Source: an uncultured Alistipes sp. (GTDB lineage: Bacteria > Bacteroidota > Bacteroidia > Bacteroidales > UBA932). From it: a DNA stretch of 16,620 nucleotides. The DNA is taken from positions 1 through 16,620 of the forward strand of contig UQUJ01000068.1 in the NCBI GenBank assembly GCA_900544195.1. The letters run 5' to 3'. The stretch's first letter is position 1; each line of letters starts with the position of its first letter. The notes under the pieces are model-generated. The model was not told where the DNA came from and did no database searches. It saw only the letters and a list, made by a program, of their open reading frames with translations. Position numbers and translations under genes: made by a program. Shown piece by piece: positions 7,911-16,238 of the stretch.

Positions 7911-9311
7911 ATGAATTTCAGAATAATAAAGACTGTCATAGCGAGGGAATATCTCACCCGCGTCAAGAAGAAGTCCTTCATTGTCACCACGATACTTGTG
8001 CCGCTGATTTTCGCGGCGACCATGATAATTGTCGGATTGATCATGGCCGGGACGAAGGAAAGGAAGCAGGATGTCGCCGTGGTTGACCGCTCCGGCATCG
8101 TGATGAGCCACCTGCAGGACACAGACCGGCTTACGTTCACGGACTATTCCTCCGAGAATCCCGATTCGGTCAAGGCCCGTCTGGACGAGTACGGGAAGGA
8201 TGTCCTGGTAGTAGTGTCTCCGCTGGATTCCGTCAAGAAGACGGTCTCCGTCCAGACATATTCAAAGGACCCGCTCGGAGTGGAGTTCACCTCGGGGCTT
8301 ACCGCGAAGGCCAATGACGCGGTAGAGGAGTACCGTGTGCAGCAGTACGGCATCGACAACCTTTCCAGGATCATGGACGAGGTGAAGGCCGATGTCAAGG
8401 TGACGGAGTACACGATGGACGAAAAAGGCAACGAGACTGTCTCGGAGTCAGGGATATACATGATCATCTCCATGCTTCTGGGCATCATCATCTGGATGTT
8501 CATCATGATGTTCGGCGGGCAGGTGATGTCCAGTGTCATCGAGGAGAAGACCAGCAGGGTGGTAGAGGTGCTGATCTCGTCCGTCAAGGCCATCGACCTG
8601 ATGTTCGGCAAGATCATCGGCGTGGCTCTTGTGGCGCTGACCCAGTTCTTCCTCTGGATTGTTCTGACCGGCGTGCTGGTCACCGTCGCCACAAGTGTGG
8701 TAGGCAAGGACATGCTCACCGGTATGGCCGGCAACCCAGAGATGATGGCCCAGACGATGGGTGTCTCTCCGGATCAGATGCAGGCTCTTGGCGGGACAAC
8801 CGCCACCCTGGGAGCGGCCGCCGACTCGACCGCAGCCGTGGCCGGCGAGCCTGACGAGATGAGCGTCATCATCGGCACGCTCGTGAACATTCCTTGGGTG
8901 AAACTGATAGTCTCATTCCTTATCTACTTCATCCTCGGCTACCTGCTCTATGCGTCGATGTTTGCCGCCGTGGGTTCCGCCGTCGAGAATGAAGGCGACT
9001 CGCAGCAGCTTCAGATGCCTCTGACTATCCCGTTGATGATCGCTTATTTCATCATCCTGATGGCGTTCCAGAACCCTGATAGCGGAGTGGTTGTGTGGGG
9101 TTCGATGATTCCGTTCACCTCGCCGATCGTGATGCTGGCCAGGATCCCTTACGGGGTTCCGATGTGGCAGCTTGTGGTCTCGATCGTCCTGCTCCTTGTG
9201 ACTTTCTTCGGCTGTGCCTGGCTCTCCGCCAAGATCTACAAGGTGGGAATCCTGATGTTCGGCAAGAAGTCCACGTTCAAGGATTTGTGGAAGTGGCTGA
9301 GGATGAAATAG
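7911..9311 (+). CDS. ABC-2 type permease (NatB-like)
   Basis: A 466-residue membrane partner of the preceding ATPase. It has one N-terminal membrane helix (about 22-46), a large extracytoplasmic domain (about 48-178), and then a cluster of five to six helices (about 182-206, 233-262, 328-357, 368-386, 395-411, 418-440). The motif EEKTSRVVEVLISSV at 211-225, after the second helix, is characteristic of NatB/ABC-2 exporters. A low-complexity Ala/Gly/Met-rich loop at 266-315 lies between helices. GAGGAGG occurs shortly upstream of the ATG. The substrate cannot be inferred; peptide, ion or toxic-compound export are all possible. Confidence 0.88.
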   Translation: MNFRIIKTVIAREYLTRVKKKSFIVTTILVPLIFAATMIIVGLIMAGTKERKQDVAVVDRSGIVMSHLQDTDRLTFTDYSSENPDSVKARLDEYGKDVLVVVSPLDSVKKTVSVQTYSKDPLGVEFTSGLTAKANDAVEEYRVQQYGIDNLSRIMDEVKADVKVTEYTMDEKGNETVSESGIYMIISMLLGIIIWMFIMMFGGQVMSSVIEEKTSRVVEVLISSVKAIDLMFGKIIGVALVALTQFFLWIVLTGVLVTVATSVVGKDMLTGMAGNPEMMAQTMGVSPDQMQALGGTTATLGAAADSTAAVAGEPDEMSVIIGTLVNIPWVKLIVSFLIYFILGYLLYASMFAAVGSAVENEGDSQQLQMPLTIPLMIAYFIILMAFQNPDSGVVVWGSMIPFTSPIVMLARIPYGVPMWQLVVSIVLLLVTFFGCAWLSAKIYKVGILMFGKKSTFKDLWKWLRMK

Positions 9312-9331
9312 CTTCTTGTCCGTCGCACCGC

Positions 9332-9345
9332 CGCGGGCAGCCGCG
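9332..9345 (+). other. Small GC-rich hairpin after the ABC operon
   Basis: CGCGG-GCAG-CCGCG forms a 5-bp stem with a 4-base loop in the 72-base gap after the permease. No T run follows, so it is at best a weak or partial terminator. The start of the next gene lies 38 bases beyond it, and I see no clear TAnnTTTG element in the gap. Confidence 0.3.
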
Positions 9346-9383
9346 ATGATGTGCTACTTTATTAACCATGTTAATATTCACTT

Positions 9384-10229
9384 ATGAGGAAAACACTAAT
9401 TATGATCATGTTCCTGGCGGGAGGGCTTTGCCTTTGCGCGCAGGAGCGGACAATCACCTGGACGACGGATCCGGTTGACGGCCACCGCACAGGTGTCGTG
9501 GCTTCCAACGCATCGAACGTTGAGGAAGCGATGGGTACGGTAAAAGGATGTACCTACTATGCGCCGAACGGCAGGAAGTTCCGCAAGGGGACTGTGAAGA
9601 ATGTGGCCCGGATAATGCTTGATGCCCAGCCTGCGATGGCAAAGGTCAAGACCGTCATCGGCCATTCGACACGTGAGATGGTGCGCACCTATCCGGAGTG
9701 CGAGATCTATGACTGGTACATTGACGAGCTGATTCGCGCGACCGCCGACAGCACCGGCAAGAGGGTGGACATCGGTATCGCCAACAGAGGCGGTGTCAGG
9801 ATCGACATGCCGGCGGGAGAGGTTCTCTACGATGACATCATGTCGATGTTCCCGTTCCGTAACAACCTCTGCTACGTGGCTTTGCGTGGACGTGACGTGC
9901 GCGCGCTGCTGGATCAGATGGCGGCTTCCACGTTCCAGATCGTCGGTGGCGTGAAGGTCGTGGCCAGGAACGGCAAGATTGTCTCGGCCACCATCGGCGG
10001 CGAGCCGCTGGACGATGACAGGCTCTACGGAGTGGCGACACTCAACTTCCTTCTGGACGGCGGCGACGGCTACAAGGTGGCCAGGAACGCCGAGGAGGTC
10101 ATAATGTGCAACGGCTACCTCTACGACACGATGCTCGCCTATGTGCAGGGCCTCACAGCCGCCGGGAAGCCTATCGAGTACCAGAACCAGAACTGGATCA
10201 CAATCCTTGAGGAGGGGGACAGCAAATGA
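9384..10229 (+). CDS. Exported 5'-nucleotidase C-terminal domain protein
   Basis: A 281-residue protein matching the substrate-binding C-terminal domain of 5'-nucleotidases (5_nucleotid_C). It opens with a signal peptide, MRKTLIMIMFLAGGLCLCAQ, probably cut near the Gln. Family motifs are IANRGGVR (132-139), MFPFRNNL (155-162) for base stacking and phosphate contacts, an LRGRDVRALLDQM helix, and DGGDGYKV (225-232). The metallophosphatase half that normally precedes this domain in a single chain is absent here and is encoded by the next gene, with a 4-base ATGA overlap. The two products likely act together in the periplasm or at the outer membrane to dephosphorylate nucleotides for scavenging. 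Alone, this protein would lack the metal centre. Confidence 0.88.
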   Translation: MRKTLIMIMFLAGGLCLCAQERTITWTTDPVDGHRTGVVASNASNVEEAMGTVKGCTYYAPNGRKFRKGTVKNVARIMLDAQPAMAKVKTVIGHSTREMVRTYPECEIYDWYIDELIRATADSTGKRVDIGIANRGGVRIDMPAGEVLYDDIMSMFPFRNNLCYVALRGRDVRALLDQMAASTFQIVGGVKVVARNGKIVSATIGGEPLDDDRLYGVATLNFLLDGGDGYKVARNAEEVIMCNGYLYDTMLAYVQGLTAAGKPIEYQNQNWITILEEGDSK

Positions 10230-11053
10230 GACGTTTTATTTTAGGAATATGCCTGCTCGCGGCCATTGCTAACATCGACGCCGCGGCCCAGAAGAGACTT
10301 ACCATACTCCACGTCAATGACACCCACAGCCATCTTGAGCCGGAGCGCTCAGGTGAGCGTGAGGGTATGGGCGGAGTGATCGAGCGCGCCGCCTACCGCG
10401 ACAGTGTCGTGAAGGCTGACGGAAAGAGGAACGTGCTGCTCCTCCATGCCGGCGACTTCGATCAGGGCACGTCCTATTTCTCCGTGCTCGGAGGCGACAT
10501 CGAGATCGATCTGATCAACGCGATGAAGTACGATTGCGTGACTTTGGGCAACCATGAGTTCGACAACGGTGTAGATGAGCTCGCGCGCCGACTTGCCAAG
10601 ATCAAGTGTCCTGTGGTCTGCGCCAACTATGATTTCTCGAAAGTGTCTCTGTCTCAGTATGTCAAGCCGTACACCATTCTGAGAAAGGCCGGAATGAGGA
10701 TCGGCATCATAGGCCTTATGCCGGACATCACCATCCTTGTCTCTAAGGAGGTCTCCGACATGATACCGGGCTATGAGAACTCGGAGGTGGTCAACAAGTG
10801 GGCCGAGTACCTGAAGACCGAGAAGAAGTGCGACCTTGTGATCGCCCTCACCCACATCGGTTTCGAGAACGAGCCGTATCTGGACCAGATGCTTGTCCGC
10901 CGCACCCGCAACGTGGATCTCGTCGTAGGCGGCCACTCCCACACCTACCTCAAGGCTCCTCACTACGAGAACAACCTTGACGGTGTCCCGGTTCCGATCG
11001 TACAGGACGGCGAGTGGGGACTCTATGTCGGCAACATGAAGATTACAAGGTAG
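10226..11053 (+). CDS. Exported calcineurin-like metallophosphatase, 5'-nucleotidase N-terminal domain
   Basis: A 275-residue metallophosphatase with signal peptide (MRRFILGICLLAAIANIDAAAQ). It carries the full dinuclear-metal ligand set of the UshA/5'-nucleotidase family: Asp32 and His34 in HVNDTHSH, Asp77 in HAGDFDQG, Asn109 and His110 in LGNHEFDNG, His210 in ALTHIG, and His237 and His239 in GGHSHTYL. It ends right after the metallophosphatase fold (GEWGLYVGNMKITR), so it has no C-terminal substrate domain. The overlapping upstream gene supplies that domain. Likely substrates are nucleoside monophosphates or 2',3'-cyclic nucleotides, which cannot be resolved from sequence. Transcription ends at the hairpin at 11073-11114. 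Confidence 0.9.
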   Translation: MRRFILGICLLAAIANIDAAAQKRLTILHVNDTHSHLEPERSGEREGMGGVIERAAYRDSVVKADGKRNVLLLHAGDFDQGTSYFSVLGGDIEIDLINAMKYDCVTLGNHEFDNGVDELARRLAKIKCPVVCANYDFSKVSLSQYVKPYTILRKAGMRIGIIGLMPDITILVSKEVSDMIPGYENSEVVNKWAEYLKTEKKCDLVIALTHIGFENEPYLDQMLVRRTRNVDLVVGGHSHTYLKAPHYENNLDGVPVPIVQDGEWGLYVGNMKITR

Positions 11054-11072
11054 TTCCGCTTATATGACAAAA

Positions 11073-11114
11073 AAAAGAAGGTGGCCAGGTTAAAAAACTT
11101 GGTCACCTTCTTTT
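11073..11114. terminator. Bidirectional intrinsic terminator
   Basis: A 17-bp stem (11073-11089 with 11098-11114, two G-T wobbles) has an A run on its left flank and a T run within its right arm. It therefore works for the plus-strand nucleotidase pair and, read on the minus strand, for the small lipoprotein gene. It lies between their convergent ends. Confidence 0.85.
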
Positions 11115-11170
11115 CGCCATTCTTTTTGCCGGCTCGTCCGGCATATGTCAGTGAGGCCTCTGAGGGAGTG

Positions 11171-11662
11171 TCATAGGATCGGGCCGAAATAGAAGATACG
11201 GATGTCCCCCTTTGTCTCACGGTACAGGGTGATCGATAGGTCGAACTCCAGAAAGCGGCCGTCATTCGACACATGATAGTGGTTGAGATGGGCTCCGGTT
11301 ACTGACTTGTTGCCGCTCACATAATGATCCCCTTCGGTGCGCTCCAGAGGGATGTACATTGTGGCGACTCCGGGAAGGTCGAGTTCCACCAAGGAAACGT
11401 TGAAGCTGATGTGGCCTGGCTCGCCGCAGCGGCAGCGCCATCCGGACATCTTGACGCGAATGTCGTCCCCGTCATAGAATACCCACTTCTGGTTTCCCTC
11501 GAAATCTTTTCCCTTGACGTTGGTCAGGTTGCAGTAGTGCTGTTTGTCAACGGTTACATAGCCGCGCGGGGTCCCCTGCTGATCGTCAGGAAGTAATTGA
11601 TTGCAGGAGACAATTCCTGCCAGCGCGATCAGAAACGGAAGGAATAAATGTCTGGTGCTCAT
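11171..11662 (-). CDS. Small lipoprotein of unknown function
   Basis: A 163-residue protein I cannot assign to a family. It begins with a lipoprotein signal ending in GIVSC (Cys20), so it is probably anchored in the outer or inner membrane. The mature part is rich in beta-forming stretches (RGYVTVD, KWVFYDGDDIRVKM, ISFNVSLVEL, LEFDLSITLY, IRIFYFGPI), suggesting a compact beta-sandwich. A WRCRCGEPGH segment at 75-84 contains two close cysteines. Aromatic and His residues cluster near the C terminus (HLNHYH). It is a single-gene unit between the bidirectional terminator and the 3' end of the GH2 gene, so neighbours give no clue to its role. A TATATTGT about 20-30 bases upstream on the minus strand is a poor promoter match. 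Confidence 0.75.
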   Translation of the reverse strand: MSTRHLFLPFLIALAGIVSCNQLLPDDQQGTPRGYVTVDKQHYCNLTNVKGKDFEGNQKWVFYDGDDIRVKMSGWRCRCGEPGHISFNVSLVELDLPGVATMYIPLERTEGDHYVSGNKSVTGAHLNHYHVSNDGRFLEFDLSITLYRETKGDIRIFYFGPIL

Positions 11663-11802
11663 AATTCAATAGTTTTTTAGTCTCTAACAATATAAATCCT
11701 ATTGATACGCATTTCTTGCATCATCGGTTCCCGGAAAGGAAACTTTTTACCATACGGTTCCCTCACGTCGGCAAACTCTTGGAATAAGTCTGTTACGAAC
11801 GA

Positions 11803-11838
11803 CCCTTTTATGGTGCCGGAGAGGCTGGCATAAAAGGG
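11803..11838 (-). terminator. Hairpin downstream of the GH2 gene
   Basis: CCCTTTTATG (11803-11812) pairs perfectly with CATAAAAGGG (11829-11838), giving a 10-bp stem with a 16-base loop, 20 bases beyond the GH2 stop codon on the minus strand. No T run follows on that strand, so it may be a 3'-end stabiliser or a non-canonical terminator. The rest of the 195-base gap shows nothing else recognisable. Confidence 0.45.
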
Positions 11839-11857
11839 CGCATAGGCGGCCGGGAGT

Positions 11858-13972
11858 CTATCTGGCTTTCCGGAGGACGATCTGGTCGGTGGTGCCGTCG
11901 TTGGCGACCACCTTGAAGGTGTCCTCGTCGGTCTTCAGGCGGACGGCGGGGAAAGTCCAGACCACACCTGTAGTCTCTCCGGTACTTATCATCCGGTCGA
12001 CTTGGCGGCCGTTCTGATAGAGGGTCAGGTACTTGGCGTTGCTGTAGACCTTGATGCGGAGATCCTGTCCGGCAGGGAAGTACTTGAGACGGCCGGAGGT
12101 GATGTGAACCGTGGTCTCATCCTTGTTCCAAAGGGACTTGTACAGGTAGAACACATCCTTTTTCGTCTGGCGGTCACGGGTCACGAGTCCCTTGTCATTC
12201 ATGTACTTGCGGTCGTTGTTCCTTACAAACTTGACACCGTCCTCCGAATCCATGTAGCCTTCATGACGGTCGGCAACCGGAAAATCGAACAAGACCCAAA
12301 TGGATGTGAAGTTCAGCCAAGGCATCGCCTTGATCTGGCGGACGTGCGACTCGTGGAAACGGTTCGCGTATTCTTCATAATGCTTTGAGTCGTCCTCCTT
12401 GTCGCGGACAGCGTCCGCAGGGTTCCATACTTGACAGAACGGATTGTTGCCGACGCCATATTCAGCGACATTGACAGGGCAGTCAGGTCTCAGGCCGCGG
12501 ACTTTTTTCAGCGTGGGCGTGAATCCGTCGAAATTGTTGGGTGTCCTGTACCAGCCAAAGTAAAGATTCTGGGAGCAGAAGTCACCCCTTAGTTCAGGAT
12601 AGCCTTCACGGGCGAGATTCGAGCAATCCGTGAAGCCCACAAATCGGTCAGGATCAAGTTTTTTAGTAAAGTTATAAAGCCTTTCGGTCTCTCGAGCTAC
12701 CCTTTCCGCATCAAACGGTCCCTGGAGGTCATTGTTGTTACCCCAGGTGTCAAGTTCGTTCCACATACCCCAGAAAGCGATCGAAGGATGGTTGTAGAGA
12801 TTGTTGACCATCTCCTTCATCTGGTGATGGATATTGTTGAAATAGGACTGGGTGGCGTTGGTTCCGCAGACATTCACCCAAGGAACTTCGGTCTGCACGA
12901 TGATTCCTAAAGAGTCACAGAGCCGGAATGCTAAATCGTTGTGCGGATAGTGGGCGAGGCGGAGGAAATTCGCTCCGAGCTCCTTTACTATACGATAGTC
13001 ACGGCGATAGTCAGCCTCGGTAAGGGCGGAGGCCTTGCCATCGGTGTCCTGATGCATGGCCACCCCCCTGAGAGGATAAGGGCGTCCGTTGAGGAGGAAT
13101 CCCCTCTCGGGATCCATCTCTATCGAACGGTAGCCCACTTTGGTCTCGGCAATGTCCATCATCCTCTTGCCCTTGAACAACTCGACCCTCACCGTGTAGA
13201 GGTAAGGATCCTTCATTCCGTCCCATAGGTGGATGCCGGAAAGGATGAACTCGTGGTCGAAGTCATATTCAGAGAAAGCCCTTACAGGAACCTCGCGGTC
13301 AGCCTGATACCCCAAGGCGCCGTTTGCCTCCAGCAACTGGACACGGACAAGGATGTTCGCGTCCCTGTTGCTTGGATTGACGAGCCTGGCCTTCACATTG
13401 GTGACGACTTTCTTCTTCGTGACCTCCGGTGTCTCGCAGCGGAGGCGGTATATTCCATAGTCTTCAGGGGAGAAATAGACATCCTCCATCACAAGAAGCC
13501 ACACAGGATTGTGCAGGCCGCCGTTCTTGTTGAAGTCAGATGAGACAGGGATCATATCCACGTCCTCGGAGTTGTCGCAAATCACCTCAATCCTGTTGAC
13601 ACCTTTCCGAAGAGCCTCGGTGATGTTCACGGAGAAAGGTGTGTAGCCACCCTTGTGGGAAGCCACCTGCTCCCCGTTCACCTTCACCACCGCCGCCTGG
13701 GCGGCTCCTTCGAAGAATATGTAGTGGGTCTTCTTCAAGTCATTGATTCTCAAGTCACAGCGATAGGTCGCCTTGCCGCGGTAATAGTAGGGCGAATGGC
13801 CGTCCTCGGCGTTGTAGGAATGCGGCACGTCCACGGTCTCCCAATTGGAGCCGTCCTTGCTGAATTCCCATTCCTTCAGTTGTTCCTGACGGAATCCACG
13901 GATCTGTGCCTCCAGAGGGAGGACAGCAAAAAGAATCGCCGCCGCGACGGCGCAGAATAAATGTCTTTTCAT
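11858..13972 (-). CDS. Glycoside hydrolase family 2 (beta-galactosidase-like), secreted
   Basis: A 704-residue exported glycosidase with a signal peptide (MKRHLFCAVAAAILF... ending LEAQ). Domains follow the GH2 plan: a jelly-roll sugar-binding domain (about 20-165), an immunoglobulin-like domain (about 170-285), a TIM barrel (about 290-590) and a C-terminal beta domain resembling DUF4982 (about 615-700). The acid/base Glu406 lies in GMWNELD and the nucleophile Glu504 in NVAEYGVG, about 98 residues apart as expected. Beta-galactosidase activity is the default guess; beta-glucuronidase or mannosidase cannot be excluded. An in-frame ATG at 13993 would add seven residues but sits almost on the predicted transcription start, so 13972 is preferred. 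No SusC/SusD or regulator genes are adjacent. Confidence 0.88.
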   Translation of the reverse strand: MKRHLFCAVAAAILFAVLPLEAQIRGFRQEQLKEWEFSKDGSNWETVDVPHSYNAEDGHSPYYYRGKATYRCDLRINDLKKTHYIFFEGAAQAAVVKVNGEQVASHKGGYTPFSVNITEALRKGVNRIEVICDNSEDVDMIPVSSDFNKNGGLHNPVWLLVMEDVYFSPEDYGIYRLRCETPEVTKKKVVTNVKARLVNPSNRDANILVRVQLLEANGALGYQADREVPVRAFSEYDFDHEFILSGIHLWDGMKDPYLYTVRVELFKGKRMMDIAETKVGYRSIEMDPERGFLLNGRPYPLRGVAMHQDTDGKASALTEADYRRDYRIVKELGANFLRLAHYPHNDLAFRLCDSLGIIVQTEVPWVNVCGTNATQSYFNNIHHQMKEMVNNLYNHPSIAFWGMWNELDTWGNNNDLQGPFDAERVARETERLYNFTKKLDPDRFVGFTDCSNLAREGYPELRGDFCSQNLYFGWYRTPNNFDGFTPTLKKVRGLRPDCPVNVAEYGVGNNPFCQVWNPADAVRDKEDDSKHYEEYANRFHESHVRQIKAMPWLNFTSIWVLFDFPVADRHEGYMDSEDGVKFVRNNDRKYMNDKGLVTRDRQTKKDVFYLYKSLWNKDETTVHITSGRLKYFPAGQDLRIKVYSNAKYLTLYQNGRQVDRMISTGETTGVVWTFPAVRLKTDEDTFKVVANDGTTDQIVLRKAR

Positions 13973-14000
13973 CAAGATGAATGATTTACGCATAATTACG

Positions 14001-14008
14001 CAAAGTTA
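14001..14008 (-). promoter_or_regulatory. -7 promoter element for the GH2 gene
   Basis: On the minus strand this reads TAACTTTG, an exact match to TAnnTTTG and identical to the fba element. It ends 28 bases before the ATG at 13972 but only 7 bases before the alternative ATG at 13993, which decides the start choice. Confidence 0.6.
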
Positions 14009-14029
14009 GCAATAATCGTCGGAAATTCT

Positions 14030-14037
14030 TATCTTCG
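14030..14037 (+). promoter_or_regulatory. -7 promoter element for the sulfatase-family gene
   Basis: TATCTTCG matches TAnnTTTG at all but one position and ends 29 bases before the ATG at 14067, in line with the spacing seen for other promoters here. It lies back to back with the GH2 promoter, with only 21 bases between the two -7 elements, so their -33 regions overlap. Confidence 0.5.
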
Positions 14038-14066
14038 CAGCTGATAAACATCAATCATTTCTCCTT

Positions 14067-16202
14067 ATGGACAGAAATTGCTTAAGAAACTATGACAAGA
14101 CCAGAAAAGTCCACGACTGGTTCAGGTACTTCGCGCCGGTCTTCATCACCTTTTCCGTGGCGCTTGGCCTCATCACAAGAATATTATTGCTGTTCACTCC
14201 GCCTACCGTCATCGGATTCACGGCTCTGGAATGGCTTAAGATCTTTCTGTTAGGCTTTGTCAATGATGTGGCGTTCTCCCTGCTCGCGCTCGCACCGGCG
14301 ATGGTGGTGCAGGCCACGCTGAACGACGCCAAGTACAAAAAGCCGCTCTGCTACATTATCGGAGCCGCCCTGCTCGCCTTCGCGGTCTACTCATTGCTGC
14401 CATCCAACATATTCACTGAATATGGTTCCGTCGTTCCGACGATAGCCCGTCTGCTCTCCCTCCTGCTTCTCGGCGCGTTCTGCCTGAGGCTGTTCATCCC
14501 GGACATCAGGAAGGGTTGGTGCAAGGCCGGACTGCTGTTCACTATGGGGCTGTACATATTCCTGATGATAGTGAACGCCATCTCTGAGTGTGTCTTCTGG
14601 AACGAGTTCGGCGTGAGGTACAACTTCATAGCGGTTGACTATCTGGTCTACACGAACGAGGTGATCGGGAACATCATGGAATCATATCCTATCGTGCCGA
14701 TGTTCCTCGGGGTCTTTCTTGTGGCGGTGCTGATCTGTTGGCGGCTGTTCCGGCGGAAGGATTTCAGCGAGTCCGGCAACGGGGGAGCCGTTCCGTTCCT
14801 GGCGACATTCGTCATCTATGCGGTGCTGTTCGCCGGAAGCTTCTTCTGGCTGCGTTTCAGCTACCGTAACCTCCAGAGCTCCAATAACTACGCGACCGAA
14901 CTGCAATGCAACGGATGCTGGAATTTCCTTGAGGCCTACAGCAGCAGCACTCTTGAATATGACAGGTTCTATCAGATGCTTCCCGAGGATGAGGCGCAGG
15001 GACTCAAACTCGCGCTTTGCGGCCAGGTTCCTGTCCGTGAGGAGGCTGGCTCCGCGGTCCGGCAGACAGACCAGCCGGCCGATGCCGCCGTGCGGATGAT
15101 AAGGGACTCCGTTCCGCCTGTCAGGAAGAACATCGTGATGATCACCGTCGAGAGCCTGAGCGCCGATTTCCTCGCCGCCTATGGCAATGAGGACGGCATC
15201 ACTCCGAATCTGGACACGCTCATTGAAAAGAGCCTTGTCTTCGACAACCTCTACGCCGCCGGCAACCGGTCCGTCCGCGGCCTTGAGGCCCTGACCCTCT
15301 GCATTCCGCCGAGCGCCGGCGAAAGCCTTATCAAAAGGCCGGACAACGCCGGACTTTTCTCCACCGGCACCGTGCTGAGGGAGAACGGCTACACGACCTC
15401 GTTCATCTACGGCGGCGACAGCTATTTCGACAACATGCGCGCCTACTTCTCCGGCAACGGCTTCGAGATCATCGACAAGTACTGTTACCCGAAGGAGGAC
15501 ATAACGTTCAGCAACATCTGGGGTACCTGCGACGAGGATTCGTACAGGGTGGCCTTGAAGGAGTTCGACAAGAAGGCCGAGAGCGGGACTCCGTTCCACG
15601 CCATCATATTCACAATCAGCAATCATCGTCCGTACACATTCCCGGAAGGGAAGATCACCTACGACGGTGAGATGAAGTCGCGCTCCGCCGCCGTGAAGTA
15701 CACCGATTTCGCCATCGGCCAGTTCCTCGCCGAGGCCTCGCGCAGACCGTGGTTCGGCAACACCGTGTTCATCGTCGTGGCCGACCACTGCGCCTCCAGC
15801 GCCGGCAAGACCAGCATCCCGGTGGACAAGTACCACATACCGGCGATCGTCTATTCTCCGGGCTTCATCCAGCCTCGGAGGGTGGAGAAGCTTTGCTCCC
15901 AGATTGACCTGATGCCGACCATCTTCTCCCTGTTGCACTTCTCCTATGACTCGAAGTTCTACGGCCGGGACATCCTCGCGCCGGACTACAACCAGCGGGC
16001 GTTCATGGCCACCTACCAGGATCTGGGCTACTACAGTGATGATGTGCTGACCGTCCTCTCGCCGGTTCGCCGAATCCGGCAGTTCGACGTGAGGGAGGCC
16101 GGACCGTGGAGCCACACCGAGACGCCGAAGGAGACACCGGCGGACTCCCTGGTGAGGGAAGCCCAGGCATTCTACCAGACTGTCAACCTTAAGCCGTGGT
16201 GA
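14067..16202 (+). CDS. LTA synthase-like sulfatase-family membrane phosphotransferase
   Basis: A 711-residue protein with about seven hydrophobic segments in the first 265 residues (about 21-43, 55-82, 95-112, 124-144, 153-171, 209-227, 242-262), then a periplasmic sulfatase/alkaline-phosphatase-fold domain (about 353-660). Catalytic-domain motifs are NIVMITVESLS (metal ligand Glu362), AGNRSVRGLEAL (Ser402 at the nucleophile position), FTISNHRPYTFP, and VVADHCASS (Asp573, His574 metal ligands). The family includes lipoteichoic acid synthase and the E. coli OpgB phosphoglycerol transferase. Gram-negative Bacteroidota lack LTA, so this enzyme more likely transfers a phospho-alcohol group to an envelope glycan or lipid. 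The substrate is unknown. It has its own promoter and is followed after 36 bases by another membrane-protein gene. Confidence 0.88.
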   Translation: MDRNCLRNYDKTRKVHDWFRYFAPVFITFSVALGLITRILLLFTPPTVIGFTALEWLKIFLLGFVNDVAFSLLALAPAMVVQATLNDAKYKKPLCYIIGAALLAFAVYSLLPSNIFTEYGSVVPTIARLLSLLLLGAFCLRLFIPDIRKGWCKAGLLFTMGLYIFLMIVNAISECVFWNEFGVRYNFIAVDYLVYTNEVIGNIMESYPIVPMFLGVFLVAVLICWRLFRRKDFSESGNGGAVPFLATFVIYAVLFAGSFFWLRFSYRNLQSSNNYATELQCNGCWNFLEAYSSSTLEYDRFYQMLPEDEAQGLKLALCGQVPVREEAGSAVRQTDQPADAAVRMIRDSVPPVRKNIVMITVESLSADFLAAYGNEDGITPNLDTLIEKSLVFDNLYAAGNRSVRGLEALTLCIPPSAGESLIKRPDNAGLFSTGTVLRENGYTTSFIYGGDSYFDNMRAYFSGNGFEIIDKYCYPKEDITFSNIWGTCDEDSYRVALKEFDKKAESGTPFHAIIFTISNHRPYTFPEGKITYDGEMKSRSAAVKYTDFAIGQFLAEASRRPWFGNTVFIVVADHCASSAGKTSIPVDKYHIPAIVYSPGFIQPRRVEKLCSQIDLMPTIFSLLHFSYDSKFYGRDILAPDYNQRAFMATYQDLGYYSDDVLTVLSPVRRIRQFDVREAGPWSHTETPKETPADSLVREAQAFYQTVNLKPW

Positions 16203-16238
16203 ATGTCAGACAGATAGCCGCAAGATAAACTATCAGGT

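Noticed and set aside
11675..11700. Possible minus-strand promoter for the small lipoprotein
   Set aside because: The best candidate, TATATTGT, deviates from TAnnTTTG in its most conserved half and lacks a -33 partner.
3669..13972. A polysaccharide utilisation locus built around the GH3 and GH2 genes
   Set aside because: The two hydrolases are about 6 kb apart on opposite strands with holA, ABC and nucleotidase genes between them, and there is no SusC/SusD pair, hybrid two-component system or anti-sigma regulator.
14682..16115. A 477-codon minus-strand ORF inside the sulfatase-family gene
   Set aside because: It is a shadow of the GC-rich plus-strand gene. Its composition is Val/Gly/Arg/Asp-rich with no family match, while the plus-strand frame has full catalytic motifs.
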